DNA from: Doryteuthis pealeii
Lineage: Eukaryota > Mollusca > Cephalopoda > Myopsida > Loliginidae
DNA length: 64,000 nucleotides
Reading direction: 5' to 3'
Assembly (NCBI GenBank): GCA_023376005.1
Contig: CM042151.1
Span: 76,044,446-76,108,445, forward strand
A program made the position numbers and the translations under genes. The notes below the pieces were generated by a model. It saw only the letters and a program-made list of their open reading frames with translations, was not told the origin of the DNA and did not search any database. The first letter of the stretch is position 1. Every line of letters begins with the position of its first letter. Positions 45,690 to 56,415 of the stretch are shown here, in pieces.

Positions 45690-45937
45690 TCATCATCATC
45701 ATCAGATTGTGCTGATTCCATTGATTCTCTCTTGCCATCTGTTTCTATTGGTCATCGCTATTGGCAAGTCCTCAACACGGCATCCACTGTCCATACATAG
45801 CTGTTTTATGTAAGTTTTTGTTGGTTGGCCAACACTGGTGCATCCATGTGTAGGAATCCACAGGAGAACATTGCTTATGTTTTTGTCCAGCAGTTTTTCA
45901 GCATGCCTAGTCTTACTTGTGTTATATAGCCGTCCAG
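45690..45937 (-). pseudogene. LINE 3'-terminal fragment
   Basis: The minus strand encodes LLWIPTHGCTSVGQPTKTY, IKQLCMDSGCRVEDLP and AMTNRNRWQERI, the same C-terminal tail as the remnants at 3,998 and 5,947 but diverged. A (GAT)n tail lies at 45,686-45,705. It is truncated upstream by an AT microsatellite. Confidence 0.75.
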
Positions 45938-45942
45938 TCTGG

Positions 45943-45997
<55 letters not shown>

Positions 45998-45998
45998 A
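45943..45998. repeat. (TA)n(TG)n microsatellite
   Basis: Compound dinucleotide tract. Confidence 0.97.
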
Positions 45999-46004
45999 GA
46001 ATGG

Positions 46005-46193
46005 GAAATGAATCCGACAATATGAGGAAAAAATGAGTAAAGAAAAGAAATGTAGATGGATGAAAATGAATTTTATCGATATCACTTTTAATCGATATCA
46101 CTTACACATGTTTCGGTCTGTTTATCAAAATGTATACAGATTTACGTTATTATTATTATTAAAATAATCAGATGGAGTTGAAATGATGATGAT

Positions 46194-46228
<35 letters not shown>
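46005..46228. repeat. Dispersed repeat R5 plus (TA)n
   Basis: Copy of the 4,395-4,625 repeat, retaining the 16-bp ATCGAT duplication and ending in GATGATGATAATAATA, then a (TA)n tract at 46,199-46,228. Confidence 0.8.
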
Positions 46229-46232
<4 letters not shown>

Positions 46233-46505
46233 AACCCTTCGCATGAGAAGGATGCGACACAAGATCAATTTCTTAAGCGGAGTTCAACTGGTTTGAATTC
46301 AGAGTTTCCTTCTCTTAGACTGGTTGCCTAACCAAAGTTAAAGAGCCCAGTCTGCCCTACTATTTATCCATAGCTAGAGGGAGAGTAGGATTCATACCTT
46401 TCCCAAGGGTATTAGCACTAAGTGAAATGCAATTACCACAACCAGGATTTGAACTTGGGGTGACGAGTCCATTTCCCATGACTTTAACCATTACACCATG
46501 TGCTA
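46229..46505 (-). mobile_element. tRNA-derived SINE S2
   Basis: Minus strand: GCACATGGTGTAATGGTTAA A box and GTTCAAATCCTGG B box, body as in 28,588-28,858. It is bracketed by AT microsatellites on both sides; the one at the 3' end is typical of the family tail. Confidence 0.85.
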
Positions 46506-46539
46506 TATATATATATATTATATATATATTATATATATA

Positions 46540-46595
<56 letters not shown>
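46506..46595. repeat. (TA)n(GA)n microsatellite
   Basis: TA-rich tract followed by about 20 GA repeats. Confidence 0.97.
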
Positions 46596-46600
<5 letters not shown>

Positions 46601-48487
46601 ATGAGAATTATGATGAGATATGATATATAGGAGAGCATTCTTGTTTATGCTCCTACATCTAAATCTTTATATTACTTGCCTTTTGAAAACCTGTGTAGCA
46701 CTATTAAAAAATAATAAAATAACATTGAATTTGGTATTTTTAGCAAGCCTCCAACAACGGGTCTAATCATGCCTGATAGTTTGCAACTTTAAAAATTTTG
46801 CTTGAATTTATATACTGAAAATCAAGGTTTAAAAACATTTGAAAAAGATGTCAAAACAGGCCATTTTTCACTTTGTTTTGATGCATGTAAAAAAACTTAA
46901 AAATGCCTGTAGAACACTTTAAAACTATGAAATTAACATTTCAACTGTTGTTTCTAGTTAGCTGGTACCTATGGAGAGTAGTTTGGTTCGTTTGTATTTG
47001 TATCCTATCCCCAGTACATCTGGTTCTTACTTCTTGTGGGTTAGTAAACTGAAATGGAATTTAGTGAAAGAATTGAAAGAACAGAGACGAGGATGACTTT
47101 AGAGTAAGACCTTTATTAGCGGGTTCACACTAGCAAGTCAATAGGTGTTTCCTCTTCAAAATCTGAGAGACCTTTTTGGCGCCAAGAATTCAAGGGGTTT
47201 TGCACATGCTCAGAGAGCTCTTCTAGTCTGAACATCTGCTAATGACAACAACATGAATATAACTATTTTTTTAAAAATTAAAATCAAAAACTATTTTTGT
47301 ATAAAAATATTACTGGTTTTTATCAGCCGGCTGTTTTGTTTACTAACAACTGGTGTAAAGCAAAATTCAGTTCCTTTTTGGGCTGGGGTGCCTAATGGTG
47401 TCAAGGTCCTTCTAGCTTGCTAACCATTATACCACGTGAGGTGCCCCAACAAGATCTGTATATGTCACACCAGTCAAGACATATGCTAATTTCATTAGTG
47501 GTCCTTGAATAGAATCCCACATCTTTACATAGCCATTATCAGTTTGTACAACACCTGTCTCATTTTAACAAGTTGGGTTCATAATTTCCTGTGGTCTCCT
47601 CTCCTCTCTAATTCTGCTCAGAAAGAGCTGGAAAAATTACTCTTCTGACTAGGCAACATGGTTCCAGATTTCCATAGTTCAATAGTGGTGTGGAGGTGCC
47701 TGTGTTGTAATGGTTATCAGGGAGATTGTCACTTGTGTCTTTTATTTATTTAATTTAATTTACTTTTGTTTTATTTATTTTTATTTAGTTTAATTTTATT
47801 TTTATTAATCCCTGTAGGTTGTTTCTTGCATTACTGGAATATTTCTTCTAATTGGTCTGTAATGTGTTATCTTCATTTCTTCTAACTGGTCTGGTTCTAT
47901 AGTCTATAGATTGAATACATAGTGCCAGTAATAGTGGGAGCACTGGGTACGATCAAAAAGGGGACAAATAAAGACATTAACAAGATACCTGGCAGTCTCA
48001 GCCTATCAGAAATACAAAAAATAACTTTGTGCAACAACTCATCTCCTTAGGAGAGTACTGGAGAGAAGAACCGGTTGGCACCTATACCAGTGATCCAATT
48101 CCAAAGAAACTTTACACACATTAAACTAATATTCAGGAATGAATTTAGCTAATTGGATTTCAATGAAAATCAATAATGGAACCCCTGAGTGAAAACAGGA
48201 TGGTTTTATTGAATTGCTTCAGTCATTTAGAAGGCTTCACAAATGGTGAAATACAGGGTGGTTAAACAGTATCTTAAAATGTTCACTTATTTATAATTTC
48301 TTCAATAACTTGAATGACTTCCTCAATTATTCTGTGCTTGTTCTTATACATGTTTGTTGAATAGTTCAATACTCTTTGAGCTCAAACTTCCCTGGCTTAT
48401 TCACTCTGAATGAGAAAGCCAGATGACTATTGATAGTTCCATACAAAAAACTGATCTACCATATACACACCTAATAAAGGTTGCTAT
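46596..48487. other. Longest stretch without a recognisable element
   Basis: Less repetitive than its surroundings. A tRNA-like scrap with CTTGCTAACCATTATACCAC lies at about 47,383-47,448 and resembles 54,080-54,165. 47,740-47,815 is a TTTATTT low-complexity tract. No ORF of note. Confidence 0.45.
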
Positions 48488-48735
48488 TGAAAATCCGGAC
48501 CATAATACCTTTAGGCACCCCTTGTTGATCTCAATTAAGAAAGGACATGTTTTTCATTTACACTGTCAATATCCGGTTGTTTGTTAGGGGTTAGGGTTAG
48601 GGGTTAGTTTTATAATTTAAAACAAATCTAAAAATCGTCTGTTAAAACAACCAGATATTCATGAAAAACATGTCCTTTCTTAATCGAGATCAAAAAGGGG
48701 TGCCTAAAGGTCATGTGGTCCGAAAATTCAGTATG
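48488..48735. mobile_element. Second foldback family with TTAGGG-like core
   Basis: TGAAAATCCGGACC...CTTTAGGCACCCC (48,488-48,522) mirrors GGGGTGCCTAAAG...GGTCCGAAAATTCA (48,700-48,735). The AAAGGACATGTTTTTCAT arms are also complementary. The centre holds TTAGGGGTTAGGGTTAGGGG. About 248 bp; no clear target duplication. Confidence 0.8.
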
Positions 48736-49014
48736 GGCATTAGGTTTGCTAACATTTTCAGATGCACACTGGGAACAGTGAATACCCCAACATTTTTTGG
48801 GTATTACTGGGTACTGCAGTTCTAATGCATCCTCAGGACCTTGTGTCACATCCTATCCATGGCAAACAGGTTGAATAAATACCTACCTTCCCTCACCCTA
48901 GGTCTTGGTTAAAGACCCGGTGAAGGATTGTAAGAAACTGAAAGTAAACCTGAAAATTAAATACAATGATGAAATTATAGCTTCATGGTTTCAAATATCC
49001 CTATCTCATACTAA
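48736..49014. repeat. S2 SINE scrap and unique DNA
   Basis: 48,838-48,900 matches the GACCTTGTGTCACATCCT end of S2. No gene. Confidence 0.5.
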
Positions 49015-49750
49015 ACAGATAGATATAAAGAAAGAAAGAAAAGATAGATATAAACAGAGTGAGAAGGAAATAAATATAAAGAAAGAAAGGGGGATGATAT
49101 AAATAGATAGATATAAACAGAGTGAGAAGGAAAGAAACTAACAAAGAGAAGATAGATATGAAGAAAGAAAGAATGAAGTACAATGATGAAATTATAGCTT
49201 CATGGTTTCAAATATTCCCATCTAATACTAATAATTCTTAAACAGATAGAAAGAAAGAAAGAAAGAAAGAAGGGATAGATAGATAGATAGATATAAACAG
49301 AGTGAGAAGGAAAGAAACTAACAAATATAAAGAAAGAAAGAGGGGAGATATAAATAGATAGATATGAACAGAGTGGGAAGGAAAGAAACTAACAAAGAGA
49401 AGATAGATATGAAGAAAGAAAGAAGGATGGAAGGAAAGAGAGGATAGATAAGTAGATAGATATGAACAGAGTAGAAAGGAAAGGAACTAACAAAGAGAAG
49501 AGATATGAAAAAAGAAAGATGAAGATAGATAGATATGAAGAAAGAAAGAAAAGAGAGGATAGATAGATAGATATGAAGAAAGAAGAAAGAGAGGATAGGT
49601 AGATAGATATGAGGAAGAAAGAAAGAGAGGATAGGTAGATAGATATGAGAAAGAAAGAAAGAGAGGATAGGATATGAAGAGAAGAAGAAGAAGAAAGAAG
49701 AGAGGTAGATATGAAGAAAGAAGAAGAGAGGATAGGTAGATAGATATGAA
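49015..49750. repeat. GATA/GAAA-rich minisatellite array
   Basis: Degenerate tandem units of about 35-60 bp built from AGATAGATAGATATGAAGAA, AGAAAGAAAGA and AACAGAGTGAGAAGGAAAG. The 153- and 106-codon minus-strand frames across it (FFLSYIYLPIL-like) are purely translated microsatellite and not genes. Confidence 0.93.
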
Positions 49751-49789
49751 CAGAATGAGGTGGTCAAACAGATTACCATTCTGTCTCAT

Positions 49790-50126
49790 CATCATCATGT
49801 TGCGCAAGCAGCACAGATATCCATGATAATCTCTTGCTAACCTTCCCTATCACTCAATGCCCCTGGGAGATCTTCCGCACAGGAACCAGCATCCTCACAT
49901 AGTTCATCAATGTAGGTCCTTGCTGGGCAACCCACACTAGTATATCCATGTGTTGGCTTCCACAGGAAGAAACGTCACTTATGAACTTATCCTTACTTCT
50001 CCAGCAGTGTCCTGCATGCTTAGTCCATCTTACTTGGATGGTTTGTGAGATGGTGGGCAGGTGGCCATACAGCTGCTTCCTTGTGGGGTGCTGTTTCCAG
50101 GATTTGTTCAAGACTGCATGCAGCAT
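49790..50126 (-). pseudogene. LINE C-terminal ORF2 remnant
   Basis: Minus strand: MLHAVLNKSWKQHPTRKQLY, GHLPTISQTIQVRWTKHAGH, CWRSKDKFISDV, then a frameshift. The read-through QTIQVRW shows the stop in the palindrome copies is not original to the family. The (GAT)n tail is at 49,788-49,798. It is 5'-truncated at about 50,126. Confidence 0.8.
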
Positions 50127-50705
50127 TCAACTGATGGAATTGAAAGCTTCACAAGTCATTTCAGTTGGTTTTGGGATGCATTCTGTTTCAATATCTGCTC
50201 TAAACTAATTGATCGTTGTAGGTTTTCTGTAAATAGTAGAATATACTGGGTTATCTAACCTGTTTGGAGAAAGAGAAAACTCTTAAATCAGATGAAATCT
50301 GCTTAGAAATTGACTTTGTTTCCCATCCAGCTCATTCCAGATTTAAATAAGTTCAGAAAATGAGGAATAAGTAGTGCTGAAAAGGAAAAGAAGAACAAAC
50401 ATGAATGTCAGTTTCAAGGATTTATTCTGTACTGGTAGTGTGGTAACAGCAGCAGTAGGGGTAGCTAAGCAGGGATAGAATGTAGCAGCAGCAGTAGCTA
50501 TGTTGGGGTGTGATGTAGCAGTAGCAGCAGTATCCCTGTTTTGATGTATATAACACAGATGAATTTGGTAAATACTTAGTCAAGATTTAATACATTTTCA
50601 TTTTTCAAAAGTAGATATAGAATGTATGTTAGGATCAATACACATAATATTTACATGACATTGCAATATTGTTTTATCTATGAAGATAATTAGAACATCT
50701 TTCTT
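50127..50705. repeat. Non-coding DNA with a GCAGTA-rich tract
   Basis: 50,435-50,535 has repeated GTAGCAGCAGCAGTAG phrases; the rest is unremarkable. Confidence 0.55.
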
Positions 50706-51296
50706 TCTTTGGGGTGTTAGAATACACCGACTGCATCTCTGCAGAGGGGTAAGACTCCCCCAATGGGGCCACCTGTTGGCCGTGGGTGGCGACCCGTGAT
50801 GCTTAAGGATAGAACCCAGGTGGATGAGCAGTCCATGACTTGCAATATTCCACTTTGGCTCTATCTTGGGCGAGACGGGTGGTCGGAGAGGCCCCCTTCG
50901 ATCAATCGTCTGGCCACATCAAGCCCTAGCACCTATATGATTACCCCAACCCTACTGCCCTTATGGCAACCCCCAATCCTTCTTATCACATGGGTGCTAG
51001 AAGGCGGTGGCTGAGAGTCTACATTCCTGGGAATGACGTTAAACTCTATCTGATGGTGAGGTTCCAGTTTTGGAGGTTTGGGGAATGTGGAGCACCCCTT
51101 CATCACCATTGCTCCCTGGTCCACTCTGACCCGGAGTGGTAGTACCTGTTAGGGTCCCATCTATGGGATAAATAGAAAAACATGAGTTGATAAACAAAAT
51201 TGTATTATCCATTAAGAATTGATTTATTTCAAAACTTTATCGGCATTAAATGACCCACTGAGGTTGATATGCCATAAAACAAAACCAAACCAAACT
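50706..51296 (-). repeat. Interspersed repeat R2, near full length, reverse
   Basis: Reverse complement of the R2 at 41,485-42,078 over its whole length, with the same block order. The 63-83 codon frames inside are not conserved between the two copies. Confidence 0.85.
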
Positions 51297-51358
51297 TTCT
51301 ATCTTTCTTTTAAAGAGAGCTAAAATTTTATGAAGAATTACCACATTTTTTATGTATA

Positions 51359-51873
51359 TTTACTGAAGACAATAGTTGTTTTCTTGGTAATTTTCGGATG
51401 CTGTTGTCAAGGCCTCTCACCCTAAAATACACTAGGTGGTGCCTACTGAAAAAGTCACCCATGCTAGTTATGGACCAATAAAGCGTTTTTATTCACAAAT
51501 TAATGTAACAAGAAAGAGATATTTTACAGCCACCTTCAGGTTTTTTATCGACATGTAAATGTAAATATCCCCCCATAATTTTTTTCAATATTTTCAATTT
51601 TAATTCAAAACAAATGTCATATCTTTTTAAATAAATACAATCAAGTTTTGAAAATAAAAACAATCAATGCATTAAACAAATACAAATAAAAAAATCAGAA
51701 TATTTAGATATTCTTTTGTATTCTAATTCAAAACAAATGTCACATCTTTTTATAATACCTTCAAACCGCTATACAGTTCATAACTAGCATGGTTAACTAG
51801 GTGCTGCCTAGTGTATTTTAGGGCAGAAGGCCAAGACAACAGCATCCTAAAATTACCGTTTTCTCAAAGTAAA
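51359..51873. mobile_element. MITE with about 100-bp inverted ends and TA target duplication
   Basis: TTTACTGAAGACAATAG... pairs with ...GTTTTCTCAAAGTAAA, flanked by TA (51,357-51,358 and 51,874-51,875). The arms include GGATGCTGTTGTCAAGGCC / GGCCAAGACAACAGCATCC and CTAGGTGGTGCCTA / TAGGTGCTGCCTAG. The interior duplicates TTCTAATTCAAAACAAATGT-like units. TA duplication plus long ends suggests a Tc1/mariner-related MITE. Confidence 0.8.
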
Positions 51874-51875
51874 TA

Positions 51876-52039
51876 CTGGCCTACATGTGGCAAATGATCT
51901 TTCATCGAGCAGTGTCTCAAACAAATTTACAACTACTGCGCACATTAGAATCTACATTTCACAGTTGAACATCATGTAAAATTACTAGTGAATTTTCAGT
52001 GTTGGGTGTAATTAAAACATTCTTTTTTTTTTTAAACAG

Positions 52040-52084
<45 letters not shown>

Positions 52085-52255
52085 GACTCTCTCGTCGATT
52101 TTCGACACATGAGGGTTCATTCGGTGAACAACTCACACAGTGATTTGTTTATTGTGGTGATGGCTTATGTTTGACCATTCCAAACTTTTTGGCACAGTCG
52201 ATAGGAAAGAATTGGTGCACAAGGAATGCCACAAACCCAATCAATGACTGACCTC
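51876..52255. repeat. Non-coding DNA with (TA)n
   Basis: A TA microsatellite at 52,045-52,078. GGACTCTCTCGTCGATTTTC begins a short unclassified stretch. No gene. Confidence 0.6.
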
Positions 52256-52483
52256 AGGAATTTTGAATTCAGAGTTTTCCATCTCCTAGACTGGTTACCT
52301 ACCCAAGGTTAAAGAGCCCAGTCTGTCCTACTATTTTACCCATAGCTAGAGGGAGAATATATGGATTCATACCTTTACCAAGGGTATTAGTGCTATGTGA
52401 AATGAAAACAGACTTGTCTAGGATTTGAGCTTGGGTCAACAAGTCCATTTCTAACGACTCTGACCATTATGCCACGTGCCTCC
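52256..52483 (-). mobile_element. SINE S2 (head-to-head pair, left)
   Basis: Minus-strand S2 copy from its GAATTCAGAGTTTTCC block to the GGAGGCACGTGGCATAATGG head. It lacks the 3' end. Confidence 0.8.
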
Positions 52484-52506
52484 ATATATATATATGTGTG
52501 TGTGTT

Positions 52507-52770
52507 TGGAGGCACCTGTGACCATAGTTACCATTATAAGAAATGGGCATGGTGAGATGAGTTCAAATCCTGGATGAAGCTGCTTGCATTTCACATACCA
52601 CTAATACTCTTGGGAAAGTCTATATCCAACTATTCTACCTCCAGCTATGGGTAAATAGTAGGGCAGACTGAGTTCTTTAACCTTGGTTAGGCAACCAGTG
52701 TAGGAGAAGGAAAACTCTGAATTCAAACCTGTTAAAGTCTGCTTAAGAAATTGACCTTGTGTCGCATCCT
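52507..52770 (+). mobile_element. SINE S2 (head-to-head pair, right)
   Basis: TTTGGAGGCACCTGTGACCA head with degenerate A box, GAGTTCAAATCCTGGATG B box, body, and a GACCTTGTGTCGCATCCTTT end. It is separated from the left member by a 23-bp (TA)n(TG)n tract. Confidence 0.82.
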
Positions 52771-52779
52771 TTCAAGAAG

Positions 52780-53660
52780 ATATAGTGAAGTTCAAATGGA
52801 TTGTATCAATAACTTCACAAAATTTTTCAATATGGAATTAACTGACAAAAAAAAATTAATCTTTGATACTTTTTTTATGATAATGCTGAGCAACATATAT
52901 TGTTGCTCAGCATTGCATAAATTTTCATATAAATTTTAAAATTTAAAGATTCAATCTTGATACTTTTTTATGTAAGATACTCAGCATTTCTCTCATCTTC
53001 ATTTAAATTTTAAAATTTAAAAAAATCTTCAATTTTGATATTTCTTTTTAATATAAGTTGTTCAGCAGTGTACACATCTTCATTTAAATTTTGAAATTTA
53101 AATCTTTTCTTGATACTTTTTTTTATATAAGTTGCTCAACAATGCAAAAAAAAACTTCATTTAAATTTATGTACTCAACATGAGATAAGGTCAATTAGGA
53201 AATATATGAATGAAGACCATCTAATCAATGTATAAGGTTAAAAAAAAATATTTTCTATACTATAATAGAACATGCACTAAAAAAAGCTCAATGAATCAGG
53301 TAAAAAATTATTTTCTATACAACAATATTAAATGAACTAAGAAAAAACTGTGTATCAGGTGAAAAACATTTATTTTCTAAATTACAATAAGAAAAAAAAA
53401 AGAAGCTCAGTGTATAAAATGAAAAAAAAAAAAAATTCTATAATATAATTGAACATGCAATAAAAATAATAAAAGCTCAGTTTATAAGGTGAAAAAAAAA
53501 CATTTATTTTCTATACTACAATAAAACATGTACTAAGAAGAAAAATAAATGCTCCATGTATCAGGTGAAAAACATTTATTTTCTAAATTACAATAAGAAA
53601 AAGCTCAATGTAATAGGTGAAAAAAAAACAAACATTTATTTTCTATATGCACTAAGAAAA
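52780..53660. repeat. Two adjacent AT-rich tandem arrays
   Basis: 52,850-53,175: about four degenerate units of about 90-100 bp (TTGATACTTTTTTTATATAA, GTTGCTCAGCA, CTTCATTTAAATTTT); the first contains a 14-bp hairpin (AATGCTGAGCAACA, about 52,882). 53,220-53,655: about six units of about 75 bp (CAGGTGAAAAACATTTATTT, TCTA, AATAAGAAAAAGCTCA). Confidence 0.85.
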
Positions 53661-54079
53661 AAGAAGAATTTCTTTTAGGAGATCATAACTCCTCTCAGTG
53701 TTAAAAAGAAAGATGGATTCACCACTTTTTGTGTTTGTGAAGATTTTTGTTTTTAAATTTGAATTAAAATATTTGAATATGTTCTCTGTCCAAAGCTTGG
53801 TTAATAATGAAGATTGGTTGAACAGTTCATATCTTGAAAGGTTAACATAAATATCTTCTGAGTAATTGAAAAGGGTTCTTTTTCTGCAGGTGTTGCGGGT
53901 CTTTTTATCCCAAAATTATCTTCGGAAGAAAGTTGAATTCTTCTATTGTTGTTCAGAAATGCTTCTCCAAGAAATATGTTCTGGAAGATGGGTTATCGAA
54001 AATTATCTGAACAGTGGAGATGAACGGTAGTGAGAATTTTGACTGTCTTTCTGGTTCTTAGATGTCGTACAAGGCCAGA
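53661..54079. other. Non-coding, nothing recognised
   Basis: No ORF, SINE or foldback signature visible. Confidence 0.4.
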
Positions 54080-54165
54080 AATATGGGGCACCCAGTGAGA
54101 ACCGAACTCACTAACAATGGTTTGCAAATCTAGCTTGCTAACCATTACACCATGTGGGGTGCCCA
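54080..54165 (-). mobile_element. tRNA-like SINE head, family S3
   Basis: Minus strand: GGGCACCCCACATGGTGTAA-TGGTTAGC (A box) and GTGAGTTCGGTTCTCAC (a perfect T-arm: 5-bp stem, 7-base loop), closing with GGGTGCCC that pairs with the 5' GGGCACC. The anticodon stem does not form and spacing is off, so it is a tRNA-derived SINE head or tRNA pseudogene rather than a working tRNA. Confidence 0.6.
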
Positions 54166-54728
54166 GATAACTTTTATATATGAATTGGATTTTTAAAAAT
54201 TTAGTAATTAATATGCAAACAAAAAATTTAGCAATGAATTTATAGAAAGAAAAAGGTATTTCCTTTTTTAGATAATTTTTGAATAAATTTTATCCTTTGG
54301 TATTTTTATAATAAATAAACAAATAATAATTACAATATGGTGTAATGGTAATTTTCACCTTTAGTTGTCAAAATTCCTAGCATAAAATTGTGCGTGCACA
54401 TTATCTGAAATGAACTTAATTGTTATTAAGAACACATTTTATGATATTTTTGTGTTAAAGCATGCAGTTGTATTGTTTTCGAAAAAGTTTTAAGATTTGT
54501 TTATTTCGCACGGAGACTTTCAAAATAGCTACCAGCTTAGTTCAAAGTGAAAGTCAAGGGAGGTTACTCTAATTGCCTTATTTGCTAGTGAAAATTACCG
54601 GTGTAATTTGGAAATTATATAAAATCTTTTATAATCTGATTCATATATAAAAGTTATCTTTTTTCCGAATTTTGGCTTGCTGATTTTTCAGAGAAATGTT
54701 TCTTTGATGAAGTGATTATTTCTGTGTA
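54166..54728. other. AT-rich DNA, no gene
   Basis: 54,395-54,570 loosely resembles 5,860-5,945 and 21,060-21,200 (ACACATTTTATGATATTTTT, then ATGCAG), suggesting an old shared repeat. Confidence 0.4.
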
Positions 54729-54821
54729 ATGATGTTTCTGACAAGTGACATTCAGTATCATGATGTTTCTGACAAGTGACATTCAGTATCATGATGTTTC
54801 TGACAAGTGACATTCAGTATC
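54729..54821. repeat. 31-bp exact tandem triplication
   Basis: ATGATGTTTCTGACAAGTGA followed by CATTCAGTATC is repeated three times with no visible mismatch. Confidence 0.97.
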
Positions 54822-55354
54822 ATGATTGCTATGATCACTTTATATAGATGCAAATTCTTTTTTCTTAATGAATAAATAGTGAGTGCATTTTTCTGACAAA
54901 AATACTCTACACACCTTTGTGATTCTTTTTACCTAAGCAGTGTTTTCAGTTGAATCTGATTATATTTCTTTTACCGTCTACTCCCATCATCAAACACACC
55001 TGTATATTTTGGATGCAGTACTGACATCTACATCGACACATGATATTCAGATTGGATGTCCACATAACTAATCTGTTTAGCACATAAAATAAAAAAATAT
55101 AAACTGTAAATAATGTTTAAATTGAAAATATAAATGTTGGCAGTGAAGACAGATTTAATTAAAGTAGAAAAAAAGAAACCCTTTAACTGAATACAAAATC
55201 TAAAATAAATTAAAAAAAACCCTAATATATCAGATAACACAAAAGGGTTAAAAAACCAAACACAATTCTTTCTTTAATAATGTAAAATAAAATTTCTATT
55301 TCTGTTCTAAATTTGTCAAATGCTCTGTTACAATACTTGTTTCATTTATAATGG
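54822..55354. other. AT-rich DNA, no gene
   Basis: Nothing recognised; short spurious frames only. Confidence 0.4.
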
Positions 55355-56312
55355 CTTTAGATATTATTTTTCACAATATAATGTTTCATAACATTGTTTT
55401 GGGATTCTATGTTTATGTTAGTTTTGTCTTTGGTATACCTTCAGTCCACACAGGATTTAGTACATTTTTCTGATACATATTTTTTTAGATAGTCTCTGAG
55501 GTTTCTTCTTAGAGGCAAAAGTATTACTATAATTTTCAGAATGTTATCAACCAAAATTTTATTAATAGTATTTGATAATTTGCTTGAAGCATTGTTAAGT
55601 TTTTCCTTTAAGATAGAGACAATAATACGCAACATTGGTAATCTCAGTATTAGAGAAATTTTATTAATAGCTAAATTAGGTCCTTGTATAAACAATAGGT
55701 TAGAATTACCCATTCCATATATACACAAAACAAATAAATAAAAATAAATAAATAAATAGATAAAAAGAATGAAATTGAAAATGATTGAACAATGGCTATC
55801 ACAACCCTTCCATGTGGCGTTATAAAAAAATAAAAAAAATAAAAACCACAAGATGTGTGTTTATAACGTCTAAATCAAAAACCGCACAAGATCGCGTCCA
55901 TTTCAGAAAAAGGTCTCTGATGATAAAGTTTCTTTGAAATTGATAAGACTGAACATTATTTTATCTTTATATGCATTGTAATTGCTTTCTTAACATAAAT
56001 AAATAATAAAATTTTATTAATATTTTTTATTCAATGTCATTTCAAATTTTAAAATACAAAAATGATACAAATACAAAAATTTGAAATGATATTAAATAAA
56101 AAATATTAATAAAATTTTGGTTGGTAACATTCTGAAAATTATAGTAATACTTTTGCCTCCAAGAGGAAACCTCAGAGACTATCTAAAAAATATGTATCGG
56201 AAAAATGTACTAAATCCTGTGTGGACTGAAGGTATACCAAAGACAAGAACTAACATAAACACAGAATCCCAAAACAATGTTATGAAACATTATATTGTGA
56301 AAAATAATATTT
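55355..56312. repeat. Foldback repeat, arms about 210 bp, coding-like
   Basis: 55,355-55,570 and 56,100-56,312 are inverted copies at roughly 95% identity. Each encodes, on its outward-to-inward strand, the peptide NILKIIVILLP followed by NLRDYLK. A second nested palindrome lies at about 55,998-56,118 (AATATTTTTTATTCAAT and complement). The left copy is part of a 136-codon minus-strand frame (55,441-55,851) with no recognised family. Unclassified element. Confidence 0.7.
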
Positions 56313-56415
56313 AAATATATGAACATATCAGTGGGGCATGGTTTGGGAACCACTGTCATGAGTATACTATCAACTTACAAATATTCTAAAGGCTTAAACC
56401 TTGTGAAAATAATGA

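Noticed and set aside
49318..49807. 153- and 106-codon minus-strand ORFs
   Set aside because: Pure translation of the GATA/GAAA minisatellite (Leu/Ser/Tyr/Phe only); no codon structure.
54080..54165. Functional tRNA gene
   Set aside because: The acceptor and T arms pair, but the anticodon arm does not and the same head occurs decayed at 47,383; more likely SINE or tRNA pseudogene.
54729..54821. CRISPR-like array
   Set aside because: Units are directly contiguous without spacers, in a eukaryotic context.
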